From positions 1-63,642 of the forward strand of contig CACCNJ010000007.1 in assembly GCA_902547295.1 (NCBI GenBank): 63,642 bases of DNA, given 5' to 3'. The notes under the pieces were generated by a model. The model saw nothing but the letters and a program-made list of their open reading frames with translations, made no database searches and was not told the origin of the DNA. The DNA comes from an uncultured SAR86 cluster bacterium. Lineage in GTDB: Bacteria; Pseudomonadota; Gammaproteobacteria; Magnimaribacterales; D2472. Made by a program: the position numbers and the translations under genes. Positions 19,282 to 30,832 of this stretch are shown here, one piece after another. Within the stretch, counting starts at the first letter, position 1, and each line of letters starts with the position of its first letter.

Positions 19282-22101
19282 ATGGATAGTATTTTTATAA
19301 AAGGTGCGAGAACACATAATCTAAAGAATATTAATCTCGAAATACCTAGAAATAAAATCATAGTTATAACAGGGCTTTCTGGTTCAGGTAAGTCCTCTCT
19401 TGCTTTTGATACCTTGTACGCCGAAGGTCAAAGACGTTATGTAGAATCATTATCAACCTATGCAAGAAGATTTTTATCTATGATGGAAAAGCCTGATGTT
19501 GATCAGATTGAAGGCCTCTCACCAGCTATATCAATAGAACAAAAGGCCACATCTCATAATCCAAGATCAACTGTTGGTACGGTTACAGAAATATATGATT
19601 ACCTTAGACTTTTGTACTCAAGAATTGGCACCCCAAAATGTCCAGATCATGATGAGGAACTAAGTGCAAAAACTGTATCAGAAATCTGTGATGAGATTCT
19701 TAAGCTAAAAGAAGGCACAAAAATAATGATAATGTCGCCTATCATTAGAGATAAAAAAGGTGAACATTTAGGAATATATGAGGATCTTCGTAAAAGCGGC
19801 TACGTCAGAGTTAAAGTCAATGATGTGGTATATCCTATCGAAGAGTTTCCCAGCCTAGAAAAAAATAAGAAGCATAATATCTCGGCTGTTATAGATAGAT
19901 TAGTCATTAAGCCTGGAAATGACATTAGATCGCGCATATCTGAATCTATAGAAACATCTTTGATATTATCTGAAGGATTGATCGAGGTCGAAGAAATCGA
20001 TTCAAATTATGTTCATTTATATTCATCTAATTTTTCTTGTTCACAATGTGGATACTCAATTCCTGAGCTTGAGCCAAGAATATTTTCTTTTAATAATCCT
20101 CATGGAGCATGTCCCCGATGTGATGGCTTGGGTGTAATTCAATTTTTTAGTGAGAAGAAGTTAATTCAAGATGATGAAGTCTCGATTGCAAACGGTGCCA
20201 TTAAAGGCTGGACAAGGAGGAATAGATTTTATTATTACCAACTTAGATGTTTGAGCAATCATTTTGATTTTTCACTAACTACCAAATGGAAAGATTATCC
20301 ACAAAAAATTAAAGATATTATTTTATGGGGTACTAAAGAAAAAATTGATTTCTCTCATAGATTTAGAAGTGGGAGCAGAATTATAAGAAAGCATAGGTTT
20401 GAAGGCATTTTACCCTCTACAGAGCGAAGATTTAAAGAAACAGATTCTGAGTACATACGAGAGGAGCTCTCAAAGTTAACCTCAGAGAGCATTTGTGATG
20501 AATGCGATGGATCTAGATTGAATACATACGCCCGTAATGTTTTTATAAATAATACTCAAATTCACAATATTACTTCGATGAAAATTAGTGATTGTTTAGA
20601 CTTCATCAAAAATATGAAGTTAGAAGGTTCAAAAGAAAAAATTGCAGAAAAGATAGTGAAAGAAATCACAGATAGATTAACTTTTCTAAAAGATGTTGGA
20701 CTTAGCTATCTCACACTCGATAGAAGTGCTGAAACATTATCAGGCGGTGAGGCTCAACGAATCAGATTAGCAAGTCAAATTGGTTCTGGTCTTGTGGGAG
20801 TAACATATGTCCTAGATGAACCATCAATAGGTCTTCATCAAAGAGATAACACAAAACTAATTAGAACATTAAATAATCTTAAAGAACTTGGAAATACTGT
20901 GATTGTTGTTGAGCATGATGAGGAGGCAATCAGATCTGCTGATCATATAATTGATATTGGTCCTGGAGCTGGTAAGCATGGTGGTGAAATATGTGCCCAA
21001 GGAAATATCGATGCTATTTTAAAGAATAAAAATTCTATAACTGCAAAATATTTATCAGGTAAAAGGAAAATTAAAGTCCCTAAAAAAAGATTAAAAATAA
21101 AAAACGAAAAAATAAAAATAATTGAGGCTTTCGAGAATAATTTAAAAAAGGTTTCTGTCGATATTCCAGTAGGCCTATTTACGTGTATTACAGGAGTATC
21201 AGGATCTGGAAAATCTTCACTGATAAACCAGACTCTTCTGCCAATAAGCTCATTTATTCTTAATAAATCAAAGCTTTCAAAAGAAATAAAGTGTGAAAAA
21301 ATTGAGGGGCTAGAATATCTTGATAAGGTAATAAATATTGACCAATCTCCTATTGGAAGAACGCCAAGATCTAATCCTGCAACTTATACAGGGCTTTTTT
21401 CGCACATCAGAGATCTTTTGTCACAAACAGTAGAAGCTCGTTCAAGAGGATATAAGCCTGGTAGGTTTAGTTTTAATGTCAAAGGAGGAAGGTGTGAGGC
21501 ATGTCAAGGAGATGGCATGATTAAGGTTGAAATGCATTTCCTTGCTGATGTTTATGTTAAATGTGATGTTTGTGATGGAAAGAGGTATAACGAACAAACA
21601 CTAGAAATAAAATACAAAGATAAAAATATTAGTGATATTTTAGATATGACAGTTGAAGATGCTTTGAATTTTTTTGATGCGCATCCAGCAATAAAGAAAA
21701 AGTTACTAACGCTCAATGATGTTGGTCTTGGATACATTACACTTGGCCAATCTGCATTGACACTATCAGGAGGTGAGGCTCAAAGAATTAAACTTGCAAA
21801 AGAATTGTCAAAAAGAAGCACTGGTAAAACACTTTTCGTGTTGGATGAACCTACAACTGGATTACATTTTGCAGACATAGAACTTCTATTAAAGGTTCTT
21901 GGTCGCTTAAAAGAACAAGGTAATACTGTAGTTGTGATTGAGCATAATCTTGATGTTGTTAAAACAGCAGACTGGATTATTGATCTTGGTCCAGAAGGAG
22001 GTTCTGATGGGGGTGAAATTGTTGCAGAAGGAACACCTGAGGATGTTGCTAAAGTCAAAAAGTCTTTTACTGGAAAGTTTTTAAAAGATATTTTGAGTTA
22101 A
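19282..22101 (+). CDS. uvrA: Excinuclease ABC subunit A
   Basis: UvrA recognises bulky DNA lesions and loads UvrB. It is a tandem ABC ATPase: Walker [10 protein letters not shown] at residues 31-39 and GVSGSGKSS at about 641-649, with LSGGEAQRI signatures in both halves and two zinc modules (CSQCG/CPRCDG and [14 protein letters not shown]). The length of 939 aa is complete (E. coli 940). Its 3' end overlaps the convergent rplQ by 4 bases. Confidence 0.98.
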   Translation: MDSIFIKGARTHNLKNINLEIPRNKIIVITGLSGSGKSSLAFDTLYAEGQRRYVESLSTYARRFLSMMEKPDVDQIEGLSPAISIEQKATSHNPRSTVGTVTEIYDYLRLLYSRIGTPKCPDHDEELSAKTVSEICDEILKLKEGTKIMIMSPIIRDKKGEHLGIYEDLRKSGYVRVKVNDVVYPIEEFPSLEKNKKHNISAVIDRLVIKPGNDIRSRISESIETSLILSEGLIEVEEIDSNYVHLYSSNFSCSQCGYSIPELEPRIFSFNNPHGACPRCDGLGVIQFFSEKKLIQDDEVSIANGAIKGWTRRNRFYYYQLRCLSNHFDFSLTTKWKDYPQKIKDIILWGTKEKIDFSHRFRSGSRIIRKHRFEGILPSTERRFKETDSEYIREELSKLTSESICDECDGSRLNTYARNVFINNTQIHNITSMKISDCLDFIKNMKLEGSKEKIAEKIVKEITDRLTFLKDVGLSYLTLDRSAETLSGGEAQRIRLASQIGSGLVGVTYVLDEPSIGLHQRDNTKLIRTLNNLKELGNTVIVVEHDEEAIRSADHIIDIGPGAGKHGGEICAQGNIDAILKNKNSITAKYLSGKRKIKVPKKRLKIKNEKIKIIEAFENNLKKVSVDIPVGLFTCITGVSGSGKSSLINQTLLPISSFILNKSKLSKEIKCEKIEGLEYLDKVINIDQSPIGRTPRSNPATYTGLFSHIRDLLSQTVEARSRGYKPGRFSFNVKGGRCEACQGDGMIKVEMHFLADVYVKCDVCDGKRYNEQTLEIKYKDKNISDILDMTVEDALNFFDAHPAIKKKLLTLNDVGLGYITLGQSALTLSGGEAQRIKLAKELSKRSTGKTLFVLDEPTTGLHFADIELLLKVLGRLKEQGNTVVVIEHNLDVVKTADWIIDLGPEGGSDGGEIVAEGTPEDVAKVKKSFTGKFLKDILS

Positions 22102-22514
22102 GCTGCTGTTTCCTCTTCCTTCAACTCTGGCTCAGCAGACTCTAATTCCTCTTCAAGTTTTCTGTCTACAAGTTCAATATAGGCCATATCAGCTTTATCT
22201 CCAGGCCTGAATCCAGCTTTTATTATGCGGGTGTAGCCACCTTTACGATCTTTTGAGTTTACTGAAACTTCAGTAAAAAGCTTTGCAACAGCAGAATCAG
22301 ATCTAAGTTTATTAAATACATGTCTTCTGTTTGCAACTGTATCAATTTTACCAATGGTTATTAGTGGCTCTATAAATCTTCTCAGCTCTTTTGCTTTTGG
22401 AAGAGTAGTCTTAATAATATCCCTCTCAATCAAAGCAATAGCAAGGTTCTTGAATAAAGCTTTTCTATGAGCTGAATTTCTATTTAATTTTCTTCCAGAT
22501 TTTTTATGTCTCAT
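22098..22514 (-). CDS. rplQ: Ribosomal protein L17
   Basis: L17 is a 50S protein near the exit tunnel. [25 protein letters not shown] is diagnostic. At 138 residues it is longer than E. coli (127) by an acidic tail (about 120-138). It is the last gene of the alpha operon and overlaps the convergent uvrA by 4 bases. No hairpin terminator fits in that overlap, so the end of this long transcript is undefined. Confidence 0.97.
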   Translation of the reverse strand: MRHKKSGRKLNRNSAHRKALFKNLAIALIERDIIKTTLPKAKELRRFIEPLITIGKIDTVANRRHVFNKLRSDSAVAKLFTEVSVNSKDRKGGYTRIIKAGFRPGDKADMAYIELVDRKLEEELESAEPELKEEETAA

Positions 22515-22518
22515 TTTT

Positions 22519-23484
22519 TTATCCTACTGGAGGCCAGTTCTCAACATTCATACCAAGCGATAAATCTTTAGAAGCTAAAACATCTTTAATTTCATTTAAA
22601 GATTTCTTACCAAGATTTGGAGTTTTTAATAAATCAAACTCAGATCTATGAATTAGGTCGCCAATAAGAAAAATACTCTCTGCCTTGAGACAATTAGTAG
22701 ATCTTACTGTTAGCTCAAGCTCTTCAATCGATCTTAATAAGATTGGATCAAAGTCATTTTGATCTTTTTTAGCCTCTTGTTCTGCTATTGCATCTAGATC
22801 AACAAACGCACCAAGCTGCTGTTGCAGAATTGTAGCAGAGTGTTCTATTGCCATCTTTGGATCTAATGTTCCATCAGTTTCAAGCTCTAATACTAATTTA
22901 TCTAAGTCGGTTCTTTTTCCAGATCTTGCGTTATCAACTGTGTAAGAAACTCTTCTAACAGGACTATATGATGCGTCTACTTTAAGAGCTCCAACTACCC
23001 TATCTTCGTCTTCTCTCAAGTCAGCTGGCTCATAGCCTCTTCCATTTCTAACAGTTAGAGTCATTTTGAGATTAACCTTATCAACAATAGTTGCGATATG
23101 AAAATCTTGATTAACAAGCTCTACATTTCCAGGAACATCAAAGGATGAAGCTAATACGTCACAAGGACCTTTTACATCTAGTGTTACTTCAGCTGAGTCT
23201 CCCTCAATTAGATTTATAGGCATGTCTTTAATATTTAAAAGAATATCTATTACATCCTCTCTTACTCCTTCGATAGTGCTATATTCATGAGATATTCCAT
23301 CAATTGCGACGTCTGTCACAGCAGCACCAGGCATTGAGGAAAGTAATATTCTTCTTAGAGCATTTCCAAGTGTATGTCCAAAACCTCTTTCCAATGGCTC
23401 AAGTGTTACCTTTGATAATGTTGGTGAGACATCATCAACCTGAATTTCGGTTGGTACTAATAGATCTATTACTGATGTTTGCAT
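22519..23484 (-). CDS. rpoA: RNA polymerase alpha subunit
   Basis: Alpha dimerises to nucleate RNA polymerase assembly, and its C-terminal domain contacts UP elements and activators. I place the start at the ATG at 23484 ([11 protein letters not shown]), preceded by GGAG; the longer open frame would overlap rpsD and adds 15 unrelated residues. The NTD has [26 protein letters not shown], and the CTD has [13 protein letters not shown] with the DNA-contacting Arg and [12 protein letters not shown]. The product is 321 aa (E. coli 329). Confidence 0.97.
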   Translation of the reverse strand: MQTSVIDLLVPTEIQVDDVSPTLSKVTLEPLERGFGHTLGNALRRILLSSMPGAAVTDVAIDGISHEYSTIEGVREDVIDILLNIKDMPINLIEGDSAEVTLDVKGPCDVLASSFDVPGNVELVNQDFHIATIVDKVNLKMTLTVRNGRGYEPADLREDEDRVVGALKVDASYSPVRRVSYTVDNARSGKRTDLDKLVLELETDGTLDPKMAIEHSATILQQQLGAFVDLDAIAEQEAKKDQNDFDPILLRSIEELELTVRSTNCLKAESIFLIGDLIHRSEFDLLKTPNLGKKSLNEIKDVLASKDLSLGMNVENWPPVG

Positions 23485-23506
23485 AATTTTCTCCGCCTTT
23501 ATACTT

Positions 23507-24127
23507 TTATTTTGAGTAAAGCTCAACAATAAGATTTTCGTTAATTTCTGTACTTAGATCAGTCCTATCAGGAACTGATTTAAATACCCCTTTAAAATTT
23601 TTTTCATCTACCTCTAACCAGTCACATTCTTCCCTTGTTGCAGCAATCTTTAGAGCTGCTGCAATCCTCAAGTGACCTCTTTTTGATTCTCTTACTTCAA
23701 TTTCATCTCCAGGTTGAACCTGATATGAAGGTATGTTCACAACCTTTCCATTAACCATAAATGCTTTGTGAGATACCATTTGACGAGCTTCAGCTCTTGT
23801 TGAACCAAAACCCATTCTATAAACAACATTATCTAATCTTTTTTCTAAAAGAGATAGGAGGTTTTCCCCAGTATTTCCTTTTGAGGAAGCAGCTTTTTTA
23901 TAATAATTTCTGAATTGTTTTTCTAAAATGCCATACATTCTTCTAACTTTCTGCTTTTCTCTTAATTGAAGTCCATAATCTGATAACCTTCCCCTTCTAG
24001 CTCCATGAACGCCAGGAAGTGTATCCATGTTGCACTTAGATTCTATAGCTCTAACTCCACTTTTTAGAAGCAGGTCTGTTCCCTCTCTTCGTGAAAGTCT
24101 TAGTGATGGTCCTCTATATCTAGCCAT
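23507..24127 (-). CDS. rpsD: Ribosomal protein S4
   Basis: S4 nucleates 30S assembly and, in gammaproteobacteria, represses the alpha operon. [16 protein letters not shown] starts the protein. The S4 RNA-binding domain (about 94-160) includes [31 protein letters not shown]. The zinc knuckle found in some S4 proteins is absent, as in E. coli. The length is 206 aa, identical to E. coli. It lies 11 bases after rpsK. Confidence 0.97.
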   Translation of the reverse strand: MARYRGPSLRLSRREGTDLLLKSGVRAIESKCNMDTLPGVHGARRGRLSDYGLQLREKQKVRRMYGILEKQFRNYYKKAASSKGNTGENLLSLLEKRLDNVVYRMGFGSTRAEARQMVSHKAFMVNGKVVNIPSYQVQPGDEIEVRESKRGHLRIAAALKIAATREECDWLEVDEKNFKGVFKSVPDRTDLSTEINENLIVELYSK

Positions 24128-24138
24128 TTATTTCTCCG

Positions 24139-24516
24139 TTATACTCTTCTTTTTTTAGATGGTCTGCATCCGTTATGAGGAAGTGGTGTTACATCAGTTA
24201 TGCTTTTTATTTTTAAACCACATGCATTAAGTGATCTAATAGCAGACTCCCTACCACCACCTGGTCCTTTTACTTTTACATCAAGATTTATCATTCCAAA
24301 CTCTTTAGCTGCATTACCAGCTTTATCAGCAGCAATCTGAGCTGCAAATGGAGTACTCTTCCTAGAGCCTTTAAAACCTGATCCTCCCGAAGTTGCCCAA
24401 CAAATTGTGTTACCTTGTTTATCAGTGATAGTAACAATAGTATTGTTAAAGGAGGAATGAATGTGAGCCACTCCGTCAGTCACAACCTTTTTATTCTTTT
24501 TTCCTTTTGCTGCCAT
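24139..24516 (-). CDS. rpsK: Ribosomal protein S11
   Basis: S11 lines the platform of the 30S near the E site. It has [15 protein letters not shown] in the core and ends in the conserved [10 protein letters not shown]. The protein is 125 aa (E. coli 129), and the gene is 2 bases after rpsM in the alpha operon order rpsM-rpsK-rpsD-rpoA-rplQ. Confidence 0.97.
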   Translation of the reverse strand: MAAKGKKNKKVVTDGVAHIHSSFNNTIVTITDKQGNTICWATSGGSGFKGSRKSTPFAAQIAADKAGNAAKEFGMINLDVKVKGPGGGRESAIRSLNACGLKIKSITDVTPLPHNGCRPSKKRRV

Positions 24517-24518
24517 AA

Positions 24519-24875
24519 TTATCCTCTCATTGGTTTTTTAGGGCCTTTTCTAGTTCTTGCATTATTTTTTGTATTCTGTCCTCTAGTAGGAAGCTTTCTT
24601 CTATGTCTAATACCTCTGTAACTTGCTAAATCTTGTAATCTCTTAATATTAGTACTTATATTTCTTCTAAGATCTCCCTCAACAACATAATTACCAATTG
24701 CATTTCTTATATTTTCAATTTCTTCTTCGCTTAGGTCTGATATTTTTCTTGTGTAATCTATCTTAAGTTCAGCACAGATGTTTTGAGCTGTTTTTCTGCC
24801 TATTCCAAAGATATGAGTAAGAGAAATTTCAATATGTTTATTCTCTGGTACATTAACTCCTGCAATCCTAGCCAT
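24519..24875 (-). CDS. rpsM: Ribosomal protein S13
   Basis: S13 sits in the 30S head and contacts tRNA and the 50[27 protein letters not shown] is the family start, and the basic tail [25 protein letters not shown] reaches the P site. At 118 aa it equals E. coli. It opens the alpha operon, right after rpmJ with a 2-base gap, so spc and alpha genes appear cotranscribed. Confidence 0.97.
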   Translation of the reverse strand: MARIAGVNVPENKHIEISLTHIFGIGRKTAQNICAELKIDYTRKISDLSEEEIENIRNAIGNYVVEGDLRRNISTNIKRLQDLASYRGIRHRRKLPTRGQNTKNNARTRKGPKKPMRG

Positions 24876-24877
24876 AA

Positions 24878-24994
24878 TTATCCTTGCCTCTGTTTGTGTT
24901 TAGGATCTGCGCTGCAAATTACATATAGCACACCATTTCTTCTTACTATTTTGCAATTTCGACAGATTTTCTTTACTGATGCTTTAACTTTCAT
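24878..24994 (-). CDS. rpmJ: Ribosomal protein L36 (zinc-ribbon form)
   Basis: A 38-residue gene too short for most ORF cutoffs: [21 protein letters not shown] and onward to KHKQRQG. Cys11, Cys14, Cys27 and His33 form the zinc-binding C+ type. It begins 1 base after the secY stop and ends 2 bases before rpsM, the standard place between the spc and alpha operons. Confidence 0.97.
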   Translation of the reverse strand: MKVKASVKKICRNCKIVRRNGVLYVICSADPKHKQRQG

Positions 24995-24995
24995 A

Positions 24996-26294
24996 TTACC
25001 TTCTATAATTTTTTAAATTAGCTTTTTTCATTAACGAAGCATATTGGGAGGACATCATGTGGGACTGAACTTGTGACATGAAATCCATAAGCACTACAAC
25101 AATAATTAAGACCGAAGTGCCCCCAATTGAAATTGTTGGTGATATTCCAGCAAAATTAATTAGGGCAAGCGGAAGTAAGCAAATCAATGTTAAATAGATA
25201 GCTCCAAAAACAGTCAACCTTGCTAAAACTGAATCAATGTAGCTTGCTGTTTGTTCACCTGGCCTAATTCCAGCTATATAGGCACCTGAACGCTTTAAGT
25301 TATCTGAAACGTCTTTAGTATTAAAAGTAAGAGCTAACCAAATGAAACAAAAGCTAATTATTAAACCTGCGAACACTAATATATAAAGTGGTTGACCTGG
25401 ATTAAGAGCTAATGAAAAACTTTGTAAAAAACTTAAGGATTCGTATTCTCCAAACCATGTAGATAAAGACGCAGGGAAAAGTAAAAAAGTACTTGCAAAA
25501 ATTGCAGGTATAACACCAGCCATGTTGACTTTAAATGGTAAATGACTTGCCTGAGCTTGCATCAATCTTCTTCCTTGTTGTCTTTGTGCATAGTTAACAG
25601 TTATTCTTCTTTGGCCCCTCTCAATAAATACAACTACTGCAATAACTGCCATTGACAATAAGCCTATAGCAATTAAAAGAAGTATACTCAAGTCACCTTG
25701 TCTTGATTGTTCTAGAGCTTGTCCAATAGCACCAGGTATTCCAGTTAAAATGCTAGTAGCAATAATTATAGAAATTCCATTTCCAATACCTCTCTCAGAG
25801 ACTTGCTCACCTAACCACATTAAAAACATAGTTCCTGCAACAACTGAGAAAACTGCAGAAACAAAAAATGCTGTTCCTGGAACATATGCAAGACCACTTG
25901 CTGAAAGAGTAACTGCTAGTGCAGATGCCTGAATTAAAGCTAAGACGGCTGTGCCGTATCTTGTATATTGAGTAATTTTATTTCTACCGGCCTGTCCATC
26001 TTTTTTAAGCTCAATCAAATATGGAATCGAATTTGAAAAAAGTTGCATAATAATTGCAGAAGAAATGTAGGGCACTACGTTTAGTGCAAATATACTCATT
26101 CTCTCTAAGGCACCACCTGAGAACAAATTAAACATTTCAATTATTGTTCCTTGATTCTGCTGAAAAAGTGAAGCTAATCTGTCTGGATCAATTCCTGGTA
26201 TAGGTATATGAGAACCAATTCTATATACAAGAATAGCAAAGAAAACAAATCGTAATCTTTTCCAAAGATCGCTCATGTTACCTTGATCAGCCAT
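24996..26294 (-). CDS. secY: Protein translocase subunit SecY
   Basis: SecY is the channel of the Sec translocon, with ten membrane segments in 432 residues. Visible landmarks are the N-terminal [25 protein letters not shown], the plug region following it, and the large cytoplasmic loops with [11 protein letters not shown] and [26 protein letters not shown]. It lies between rplO and rpmJ. The partner SecE is at 49412-49774; SecG is not in the window. Confidence 0.98.
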   Translation of the reverse strand: MADQGNMSDLWKRLRFVFFAILVYRIGSHIPIPGIDPDRLASLFQQNQGTIIEMFNLFSGGALERMSIFALNVVPYISSAIIMQLFSNSIPYLIELKKDGQAGRNKITQYTRYGTAVLALIQASALAVTLSASGLAYVPGTAFFVSAVFSVVAGTMFLMWLGEQVSERGIGNGISIIIATSILTGIPGAIGQALEQSRQGDLSILLLIAIGLLSMAVIAVVVFIERGQRRITVNYAQRQQGRRLMQAQASHLPFKVNMAGVIPAIFASTFLLFPASLSTWFGEYESLSFLQSFSLALNPGQPLYILVFAGLIISFCFIWLALTFNTKDVSDNLKRSGAYIAGIRPGEQTASYIDSVLARLTVFGAIYLTLICLLPLALINFAGISPTISIGGTSVLIIVVVLMDFMSQVQSHMMSSQYASLMKKANLKNYRR

Positions 26295-26296
26295 TT

Positions 26297-26803
26297 TTAA
26301 TCATTGTCCTCATTATTTGATTTATCTTTTGTACCTTTATTATTTTGCTTTTCCAAATCAACTACTTTTCCACCTGCATTTTCAATAGCTTGTTTGGCAC
26401 CCTTTGTAAGAGAAATTCCTTCAACAGTAATCTTCGAATCAACTTCTGTGTTTCCAAATATTTTTACTTTTTTAACAGACTTGGTTATTAATTTTTTTTC
26501 CTTTAAAGTTTCTAAATTTACAACTTTCATTCCGTTTATATTTTTAATATTAACTTCTTTGAAATTGTTATTAATTCTTGAAGAGAATCCAAACTTTGGG
26601 AGTCTCATCTGAAGTGGCATTTGTCCACCCTCAAACCCTTGTCTAATATTGCCGCCTGACCTTGACTTTTGACCTTTATGACCTCTCCCGGCAGTTTTTC
26701 CAGTGCCAGAACCAATCCCTCTTCCAACTCTTTTTCTATTTTTAGAAGTGCCAACGCTTGAAAGCGAATTCAAAGTCATTGAAGTTTTTGTTTCTTTAGT
26801 CAT
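26297..26803 (-). CDS. rplO: Ribosomal protein L15
   Basis: L15 is a 50S assembly protein. RKRVGRGIGSGTGKTAGRGHKGQKSRSGG near the N-terminus is diagnostic. The frame as given has 168 aa, longer than E. coli (144). Part of the excess is a hydrophilic C-terminal tail, and the rest could be a start at Met9 (26779), which matches the family N-terminus MTLNSL better. Neither start has a strong Shine-Dalgarno. It sits between rpmD and secY. Confidence 0.95.
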   Translation of the reverse strand: MTKETKTSMTLNSLSSVGTSKNRKRVGRGIGSGTGKTAGRGHKGQKSRSGGNIRQGFEGGQMPLQMRLPKFGFSSRINNNFKEVNIKNINGMKVVNLETLKEKKLITKSVKKVKIFGNTEVDSKITVEGISLTKGAKQAIENAGGKVVDLEKQNNKGTKDKSNNEDND

Positions 26804-26804
26804 T

Positions 26805-26993
26805 TTATTTTTCCGTTATCTCTAACATATCTGAAATTTTATTAATCATTCCTCTATTACTTGGGGTATCTAAAACTGTTACGGTTTGATTAAGTTTCTT
26901 AAATCCTAAACCTTTGATGCAAAGTTTGTGATTCTCCATTCTACCAATACCACTTTTCACTAACTTAATACTAATTGTCTTATCTTTACTCAT
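26805..26993 (-). CDS. rpmD: Ribosomal protein L30
   Basis: L30 is a small 50S protein. [30 protein letters not shown] matches the family. It has 62 aa (E. coli 59). It overlaps the rpsE stop by 4 bases (ATGA type) and ends 1 base before rplO. Confidence 0.96.
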   Translation of the reverse strand: MSKDKTISIKLVKSGIGRMENHKLCIKGLGFKKLNQTVTVLDTPSNRGMINKISDMLEITEK

Positions 26994-27499
26994 GATATTT
27001 CTTCAACTTTTTTGCCCCTTCGAGCTGCTACAGTCTCCGGGGACTCCATTGCACTTAAAGCATTAATAGTCGCTCTGACAACATTCACAGGATTTGTAGA
27101 TCCGTAACATTTAGCCAAAACATTTTGAACGCCTGCTAATTCAAGAACAGCTCTCATTGCTCCTCCAGCAATAATTCCAGTACCCTCAGAAGCAGGTTGC
27201 ATGTATACATTAGCTGATCCATGTTTTGCTTTTATTGGATACCATAATGTTGTGTTATTTAATTCAACCTCAACCATGCTTCTTCTGGCATTTTCCATTG
27301 CTTTTTGTATTGCAATTGGAACTTCTTTAGCTTTGCCTCTTCCAAAACCAACTCTTCCGTTACCATCTCCGACTACAGTTAACGCTGTAAATCCAAAAAT
27401 TCTTCCACCTTTAACAACTTTAGCAACTCTATTAACTTGAACTAGCTTTTCTTCAAGAGCGTCAACTTGCTGAGTGTTCATTGCATTTTCTTGATTCAT
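26990..27499 (-). CDS. rpsE: Ribosomal protein S5
   Basis: S5 helps shape the mRNA entry site and decoding fidelity. [40 protein letters not shown] is the conserved RNA-binding core. The C-terminal domain carries [20 protein letters not shown]. The length is 169 aa (E. coli 167). Met1 or Met7 could be the start. It lies in spc order between rplR and rpmD. Confidence 0.97.
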   Translation of the reverse strand: MNQENAMNTQQVDALEEKLVQVNRVAKVVKGGRIFGFTALTVVGDGNGRVGFGRGKAKEVPIAIQKAMENARRSMVEVELNNTTLWYPIKAKHGSANVYMQPASEGTGIIAGGAMRAVLELAGVQNVLAKCYGSTNPVNVVRATINALSAMESPETVAARRGKKVEEIS

Positions 27500-27502
27500 A
27501 TA

Positions 27503-27850
27503 TTAAAACTCCAATCCTGCTTCTCTTGCAGAGTCCGCTAATGCTTTGATGCGACCATGATATTTATAACCTGATCTATCAAAAACAACTTTTTTAATTC
27601 CACTTTCCAGCGCTCTTTCAGCTACTTTTTTACCAACGGCAACAGCTGCATCAAGATTATTAGATTTAGCATCTATATCTTTCTCCGCAGTGGAAGCTGA
27701 AACAATTACTTTAGATCCAAGATTATCAAACACTTGTGCATAAAAATGTCTTGAAGACCTGAACACAGTTAATCTGGGAGACTGTTGAACTTTTATGTTA
27801 GCTCTAGTTTTCTTTGCTCTTCTCAATCTAGATGTATTTTTAATATTCAT
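27503..27850 (-). CDS. rplR: Ribosomal protein L18
   Basis: L18 binds 5S rRNA with L5. The [19 protein letters not shown] block and C-terminal [21 protein letters not shown] are standard. It has 115 aa (E. coli 117). Its ATG overlaps the rplF stop by one base. Confidence 0.97.
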   Translation of the reverse strand: MNIKNTSRLRRAKKTRANIKVQQSPRLTVFRSSRHFYAQVFDNLGSKVIVSASTAEKDIDAKSNNLDAAVAVGKKVAERALESGIKKVVFDRSGYKYHGRIKALADSAREAGLEF

Positions 27851-28401
27851 TACGCAGCTCCTGCACCTGCAGCTTTCTTAGCTTCTTTTCTCTTAACCTG
27901 TTCATCAGCATATCTAACGCCCTTGCCCTTATATGGCTCTGGGGGTCTAAATGCTCTTATTTCTGCGGCAGCTTGGCCCAAAATTTGTTTATTGTGGCTT
28001 TTTAATACAACCTCTGTTTGAGACGGAGTCTCAACATCTACTTCTTCTGGCAGTTGATATTTTATAGGATGAGAAAAACCTAAAGTTAATTCTAATAATT
28101 TACCTGAGGCTTTTGCTCTGTAACCAACACCTTTAAGTTCTAACTTCTTTTCAAATCCTTCTGAGACACCAATAATCATATTATTTACAAGGGATCTAGT
28201 TGTTCCGGCTAAAGCTACAGATTGTTGATTGGCTTCATCATATTTAACATTGATAACATTTTCCTGCACCTCAATAGATACGGATTCAGGTAAAGAAAAT
28301 TCAAGCTCTCCTTTGCTTCCTTTGACCTTAACAATATTCTCATTCATGCTAAATTCAACATTATCAGGAATATTAATTGGACTTTTTGCTACTCTTGACA
28401 T
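27850..28401 (-). CDS. rplF: Ribosomal protein L6
   Basis: L6 lies near the sarcin-ricin loop and the factor-binding site. Two related alpha/beta domains are present, with the signature [24 protein letters not shown] at the C-terminus. The length is 183 aa (E. coli 177). It shares one base with each neighbour (rpsH before, rplR after). Confidence 0.97.
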   Translation of the reverse strand: MSRVAKSPINIPDNVEFSMNENIVKVKGSKGELEFSLPESVSIEVQENVINVKYDEANQQSVALAGTTRSLVNNMIIGVSEGFEKKLELKGVGYRAKASGKLLELTLGFSHPIKYQLPEEVDVETPSQTEVVLKSHNKQILGQAAAEIRAFRPPEPYKGKGVRYADEQVKRKEAKKAAGAGAA

Positions 28402-28796
28402 TAAAAAACCTCACACAAAATTTCACCACCAACATTTTTAGCCTTGGCATCTCTGTCAGTCATTAAGCCTTGATTTGTTGATACTATAAATGAACCTAAT
28501 CCACCTTTGACCGAATCTAAGTCTGAAGCACTAGAATATTTTCTTAAACTTGGCTTACTCACCCTTTTGAGTTCTTTGATAACTGGCGATTCATTGAAGT
28601 ATTTAAGTCCAACCTCTATTATTTGTTTGTTATTTTCTTCAGACTTATCACAAGATTTTAGGTAGCCCTCATCAACCAAAACATTTACTAATTCAAATTT
28701 TAGTTTTGAGTATGGAATATTCACCTGATCTTTGCCTCGCATAAGACCATTTCTAATCCTTGTTAAACAATCTGATATTGGATCTTGAAAACTCAT
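28401..28796 (-). CDS. rpsH: Ribosomal protein S8
   Basis: S8 is a primary 16S binder and the known translational repressor of the spc operon in E. coli. MSFQDPISDCLTRIRNGLMRGKDQV and the C-terminal SNQGLMTDRDAKAKNVGGEILCEVF are diagnostic. It has 131 aa (E. coli 130). It follows rpsN by 4 bases. Confidence 0.97.
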   Translation of the reverse strand: MSFQDPISDCLTRIRNGLMRGKDQVNIPYSKLKFELVNVLVDEGYLKSCDKSEENNKQIIEVGLKYFNESPVIKELKRVSKPSLRKYSSASDLDSVKGGLGSFIVSTNQGLMTDRDAKAKNVGGEILCEVF

Positions 28797-28800
28797 AATA

Positions 28801-29106
28801 TTACCAACTTGATTTTACTAATCCAGGTATGTCACCTCTCATAGCAGCTTCTCTTAATTTAATTCGACTTAGGCCAAACTTTCTATAAACAGCATGTGGC
28901 CTCCCTGTAACTTGACATCTTCTTACAACTCTTGATGGGCTAGCATTCCTTGGAAGCTTCTGAAATTTAATCCTAGCTTCATACCTTTCCTCACTAGTTA
29001 AAGATTGATCATTCATCATTTTCTTTAGTGCAGCTCTCTTTTCAGCAAATCTTTCAACTGTTTTAATTCTTTTAAATTCTCTTGCTATCATTGATTTTTT
29101 TGCCAT
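28801..29106 (-). CDS. rpsN: Ribosomal protein S14 (long, zinc-free form)
   Basis: S14 sits in the 30S head. The 101-residue length and the absence of CxxC pairs mark the zinc-independent long form. [44 protein letters not shown] is the conserved C-terminal half. It lies between rplE and rpsH. Confidence 0.97.
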   Translation of the reverse strand: MAKKSMIAREFKRIKTVERFAEKRAALKKMMNDQSLTSEERYEARIKFQKLPRNASPSRVVRRCQVTGRPHAVYRKFGLSRIKLREAAMRGDIPGLVKSSW

Positions 29107-29115
29107 ATTTTGTAC

Positions 29116-29655
29116 CTATTGTTTAAAAGGAAAATCAAGAGCTTTAAGTAATGCCTTAGCATGCTCAGTTGATTTAGCCGAAGTATTAATACAAACATCC
29201 ATACCTCTAATGTTGTCTATATTGTCATAATTTATTTCAGGAAAAATAATCTGCTCTTTTATGCCAAAACTATAATTCCCTTGTTGATCAAAGGACTTTG
29301 GATTGAGTCCTCTAAAGTCTCTTTCCCTTGGAATCGCAATATTGATAAGCCTTTCAATGAAGTCATACATTTTATTGCCTCTTAATGTAACCTTGCATCC
29401 AAGTGGCCAGCCTTCTCTAATCTTAAAACTTGCAACAGACTGTCTAGCTTTGGTTACAACCGGTTTTTGTCCAGCAATAACAGTGAGGTTTTCTAAAGCA
29501 GATTCAAGATGTTTTTTATCATTTGCAGCTTCTCCAACTCCCATATTGATAACAACTTTTGTGAGTTTAGGAACTGCCATAATATTATCTATTCCAAGCT
29601 CTTCTTTTAAAGCTGGTCTTAGCTCATTGTTATATTTTTCTTTTAAATTAGCCAT
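29116..29655 (-). CDS. rplE: Ribosomal protein L5
   Basis: L5 binds 5S rRNA and contacts the P-site t[55 protein letters not shown] and [18 protein letters not shown] are conserved blocks. At 179 aa it equals E. coli. Its ATG shares one base with the rplX stop. Confidence 0.97.
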   Translation of the reverse strand: MANLKEKYNNELRPALKEELGIDNIMAVPKLTKVVINMGVGEAANDKKHLESALENLTVIAGQKPVVTKARQSVASFKIREGWPLGCKVTLRGNKMYDFIERLINIAIPRERDFRGLNPKSFDQQGNYSFGIKEQIIFPEINYDNIDNIRGMDVCINTSAKSTEHAKALLKALDFPFKQ

Positions 29656-29990
29656 TATTTGATTTCAACTCCATCTGACTTATAAAGTCTTATTTTTTTG
29701 CCATCTTTATTAGTAGAGTAAGAAATTTTATCTTTTGATTTACTCTTTGGATTCCATATTGCTAAATTTGATAAAGATATTGCAGCCTCTTGTTCAAGTA
29801 CACCACCAGTGACGCCCATTTCTGGATTTGGTTTAGTATGTTTCTTAACCATATTGATACCAGTTACTATTGCTTTATTCTTGCTTCTAACAATTTCTCT
29901 AAGAGTTCCTTTCTTACCAATATCTTTACCAGCAATTACAATTACTTCATCTCCTGATCTTAATTTTGTTGGTATTAAATTCTTGCTCAT
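29655..29990 (-). CDS. rplX: Ribosomal protein L24
   Basis: L24 initiates 50S assembly. I take the start at 29990 ([23 protein letters not shown]) because the open frame upstream of it lies inside rplN and adds only seven unrelated residues. The KOW motif with [13 protein letters not shown] is at about residues 16-28. The protein is then 111 aa (E. coli 104). It begins one base after the rplN stop. Confidence 0.96.
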   Translation of the reverse strand: MSKNLIPTKLRSGDEVIVIAGKDIGKKGTLREIVRSKNKAIVTGINMVKKHTKPNPEMGVTGGVLEQEAAISLSNLAIWNPKSKSKDKISYSTNKDGKKIRLYKSDGVEIK

Positions 29991-29991
29991 C

Positions 29992-30360
29992 TTACAAAAC
30001 CTCAGGTGCAAGCGATAATATTTTCATATGCTTACCATCTCTTAATTCTCTTGTTACAGGTCCAAATACTCTTGTCCCAATTGGGGCTTTCTGAGCATTA
30101 ATAAGAACTGCTGCATTTTCATCAAACTTTATAAGAGAGCCATCACGCCTTCTCACACCCTTTTTTGATCTAACAATAAGTGCATCAACGACTTGCCCCT
30201 TCTTGACCTTTCCAGTAGGGATTGCCTCGCGAACTGCAACTTTTATAACATCGCCAATATTTGCATATCTTCTTTTTGATCCGCCTAATACCTTTATACA
30301 CATAACACTTCGTGCACCGCTATTATCCGCGATTTTTAATAGTGATTGCATTTGAATCAT
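29992..30360 (-). CDS. rplN: Ribosomal protein L14
   Basis: L14 lies at the subunit interface. The start [33 protein letters not shown] and the later [24 protein letters not shown] are diagnostic. It has 122 aa (E. coli 123). It opens the spc gene order directly after rpsQ with a 1-base overlap, and no separate promoter is visible. Confidence 0.97.
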   Translation of the reverse strand: MIQMQSLLKIADNSGARSVMCIKVLGGSKRRYANIGDVIKVAVREAIPTGKVKKGQVVDALIVRSKKGVRRRDGSLIKFDENAAVLINAQKAPIGTRVFGPVTRELRDGKHMKILSLAPEVL

Positions 30361-30626
30361 TATTTATCCTCCACGGTTTGGGGCATTTCATTAGATACTA
30401 ATACCCATGTTTTTGTTTTTGAAATAGGTCTGCATTCTTTTACTGAGACAATGTCTCCTATTGAAGCTGAATTGTTTTCATCATGAGCATGAACCTTGCT
30501 AGCTCTCTTAACGACTTTTCCATATAAAGGATGTTTTACTTTTCTTTCAATTTTCACTGTAATAGTCTTATCAGCTTTGTTGCTGGTAACTACTCCAGTT
30601 AAAATTCTTGGATTAGTTGATTTCAT
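30360..30626 (-). CDS. rpsQ: Ribosomal protein S17
   Basis: S17 is an OB-fold primary 16S binder. [35 protein letters not shown] and [13 protein letters not shown] match the family. It has 88 aa (E. coli 84). One-base overlaps join it to rpmC and rplN, ending the S10 gene order. Confidence 0.97.
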   Translation of the reverse strand: MKSTNPRILTGVVTSNKADKTITVKIERKVKHPLYGKVVKRASKVHAHDENNSASIGDIVSVKECRPISKTKTWVLVSNEMPQTVEDK

Positions 30627-30832
30627 TATTTTTCATCCTTCAATTTCATTTCATTAATAAGTGTCTTAATAACAGCAATTTTTTTTCTTACTTTTACTAA
30701 ATCACTGACTTCATTAAGTTGGCCCGTTTTATGTTTTATCCTTAGACCAAATTGTGTTTCTCTTGCAGACATAAGCTCAGCACTTAACTGTTCAACATTT
30801 TTTTTTCTTAAATCTGCTAGTTCTTTATTCAT
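30626..30832 (-). CDS. rpmC: Ribosomal protein L29
   Basis: L29 is a two-helix protein at the tunnel exit that contacts SRP and trigger factor. The [20 protein letters not shown] segment and the terminal basic helix are typical. It has 68 aa (E. coli 63). It directly abuts rplP and overlaps rpsQ by one base. Confidence 0.95.
   Translation of the reverse strand: MNKELADLRKKNVEQLSAELMSARETQFGLRIKHKTGQLNEVSDLVKVRKKIAVIKTLINEMKLKDEK

Noticed and set aside
23485-23529. Longer rpoA start at 23529
   Set aside because: It overlaps rpsD, adds 15 unrelated residues and lacks a ribosome-binding site; the ATG at 23484 has one.
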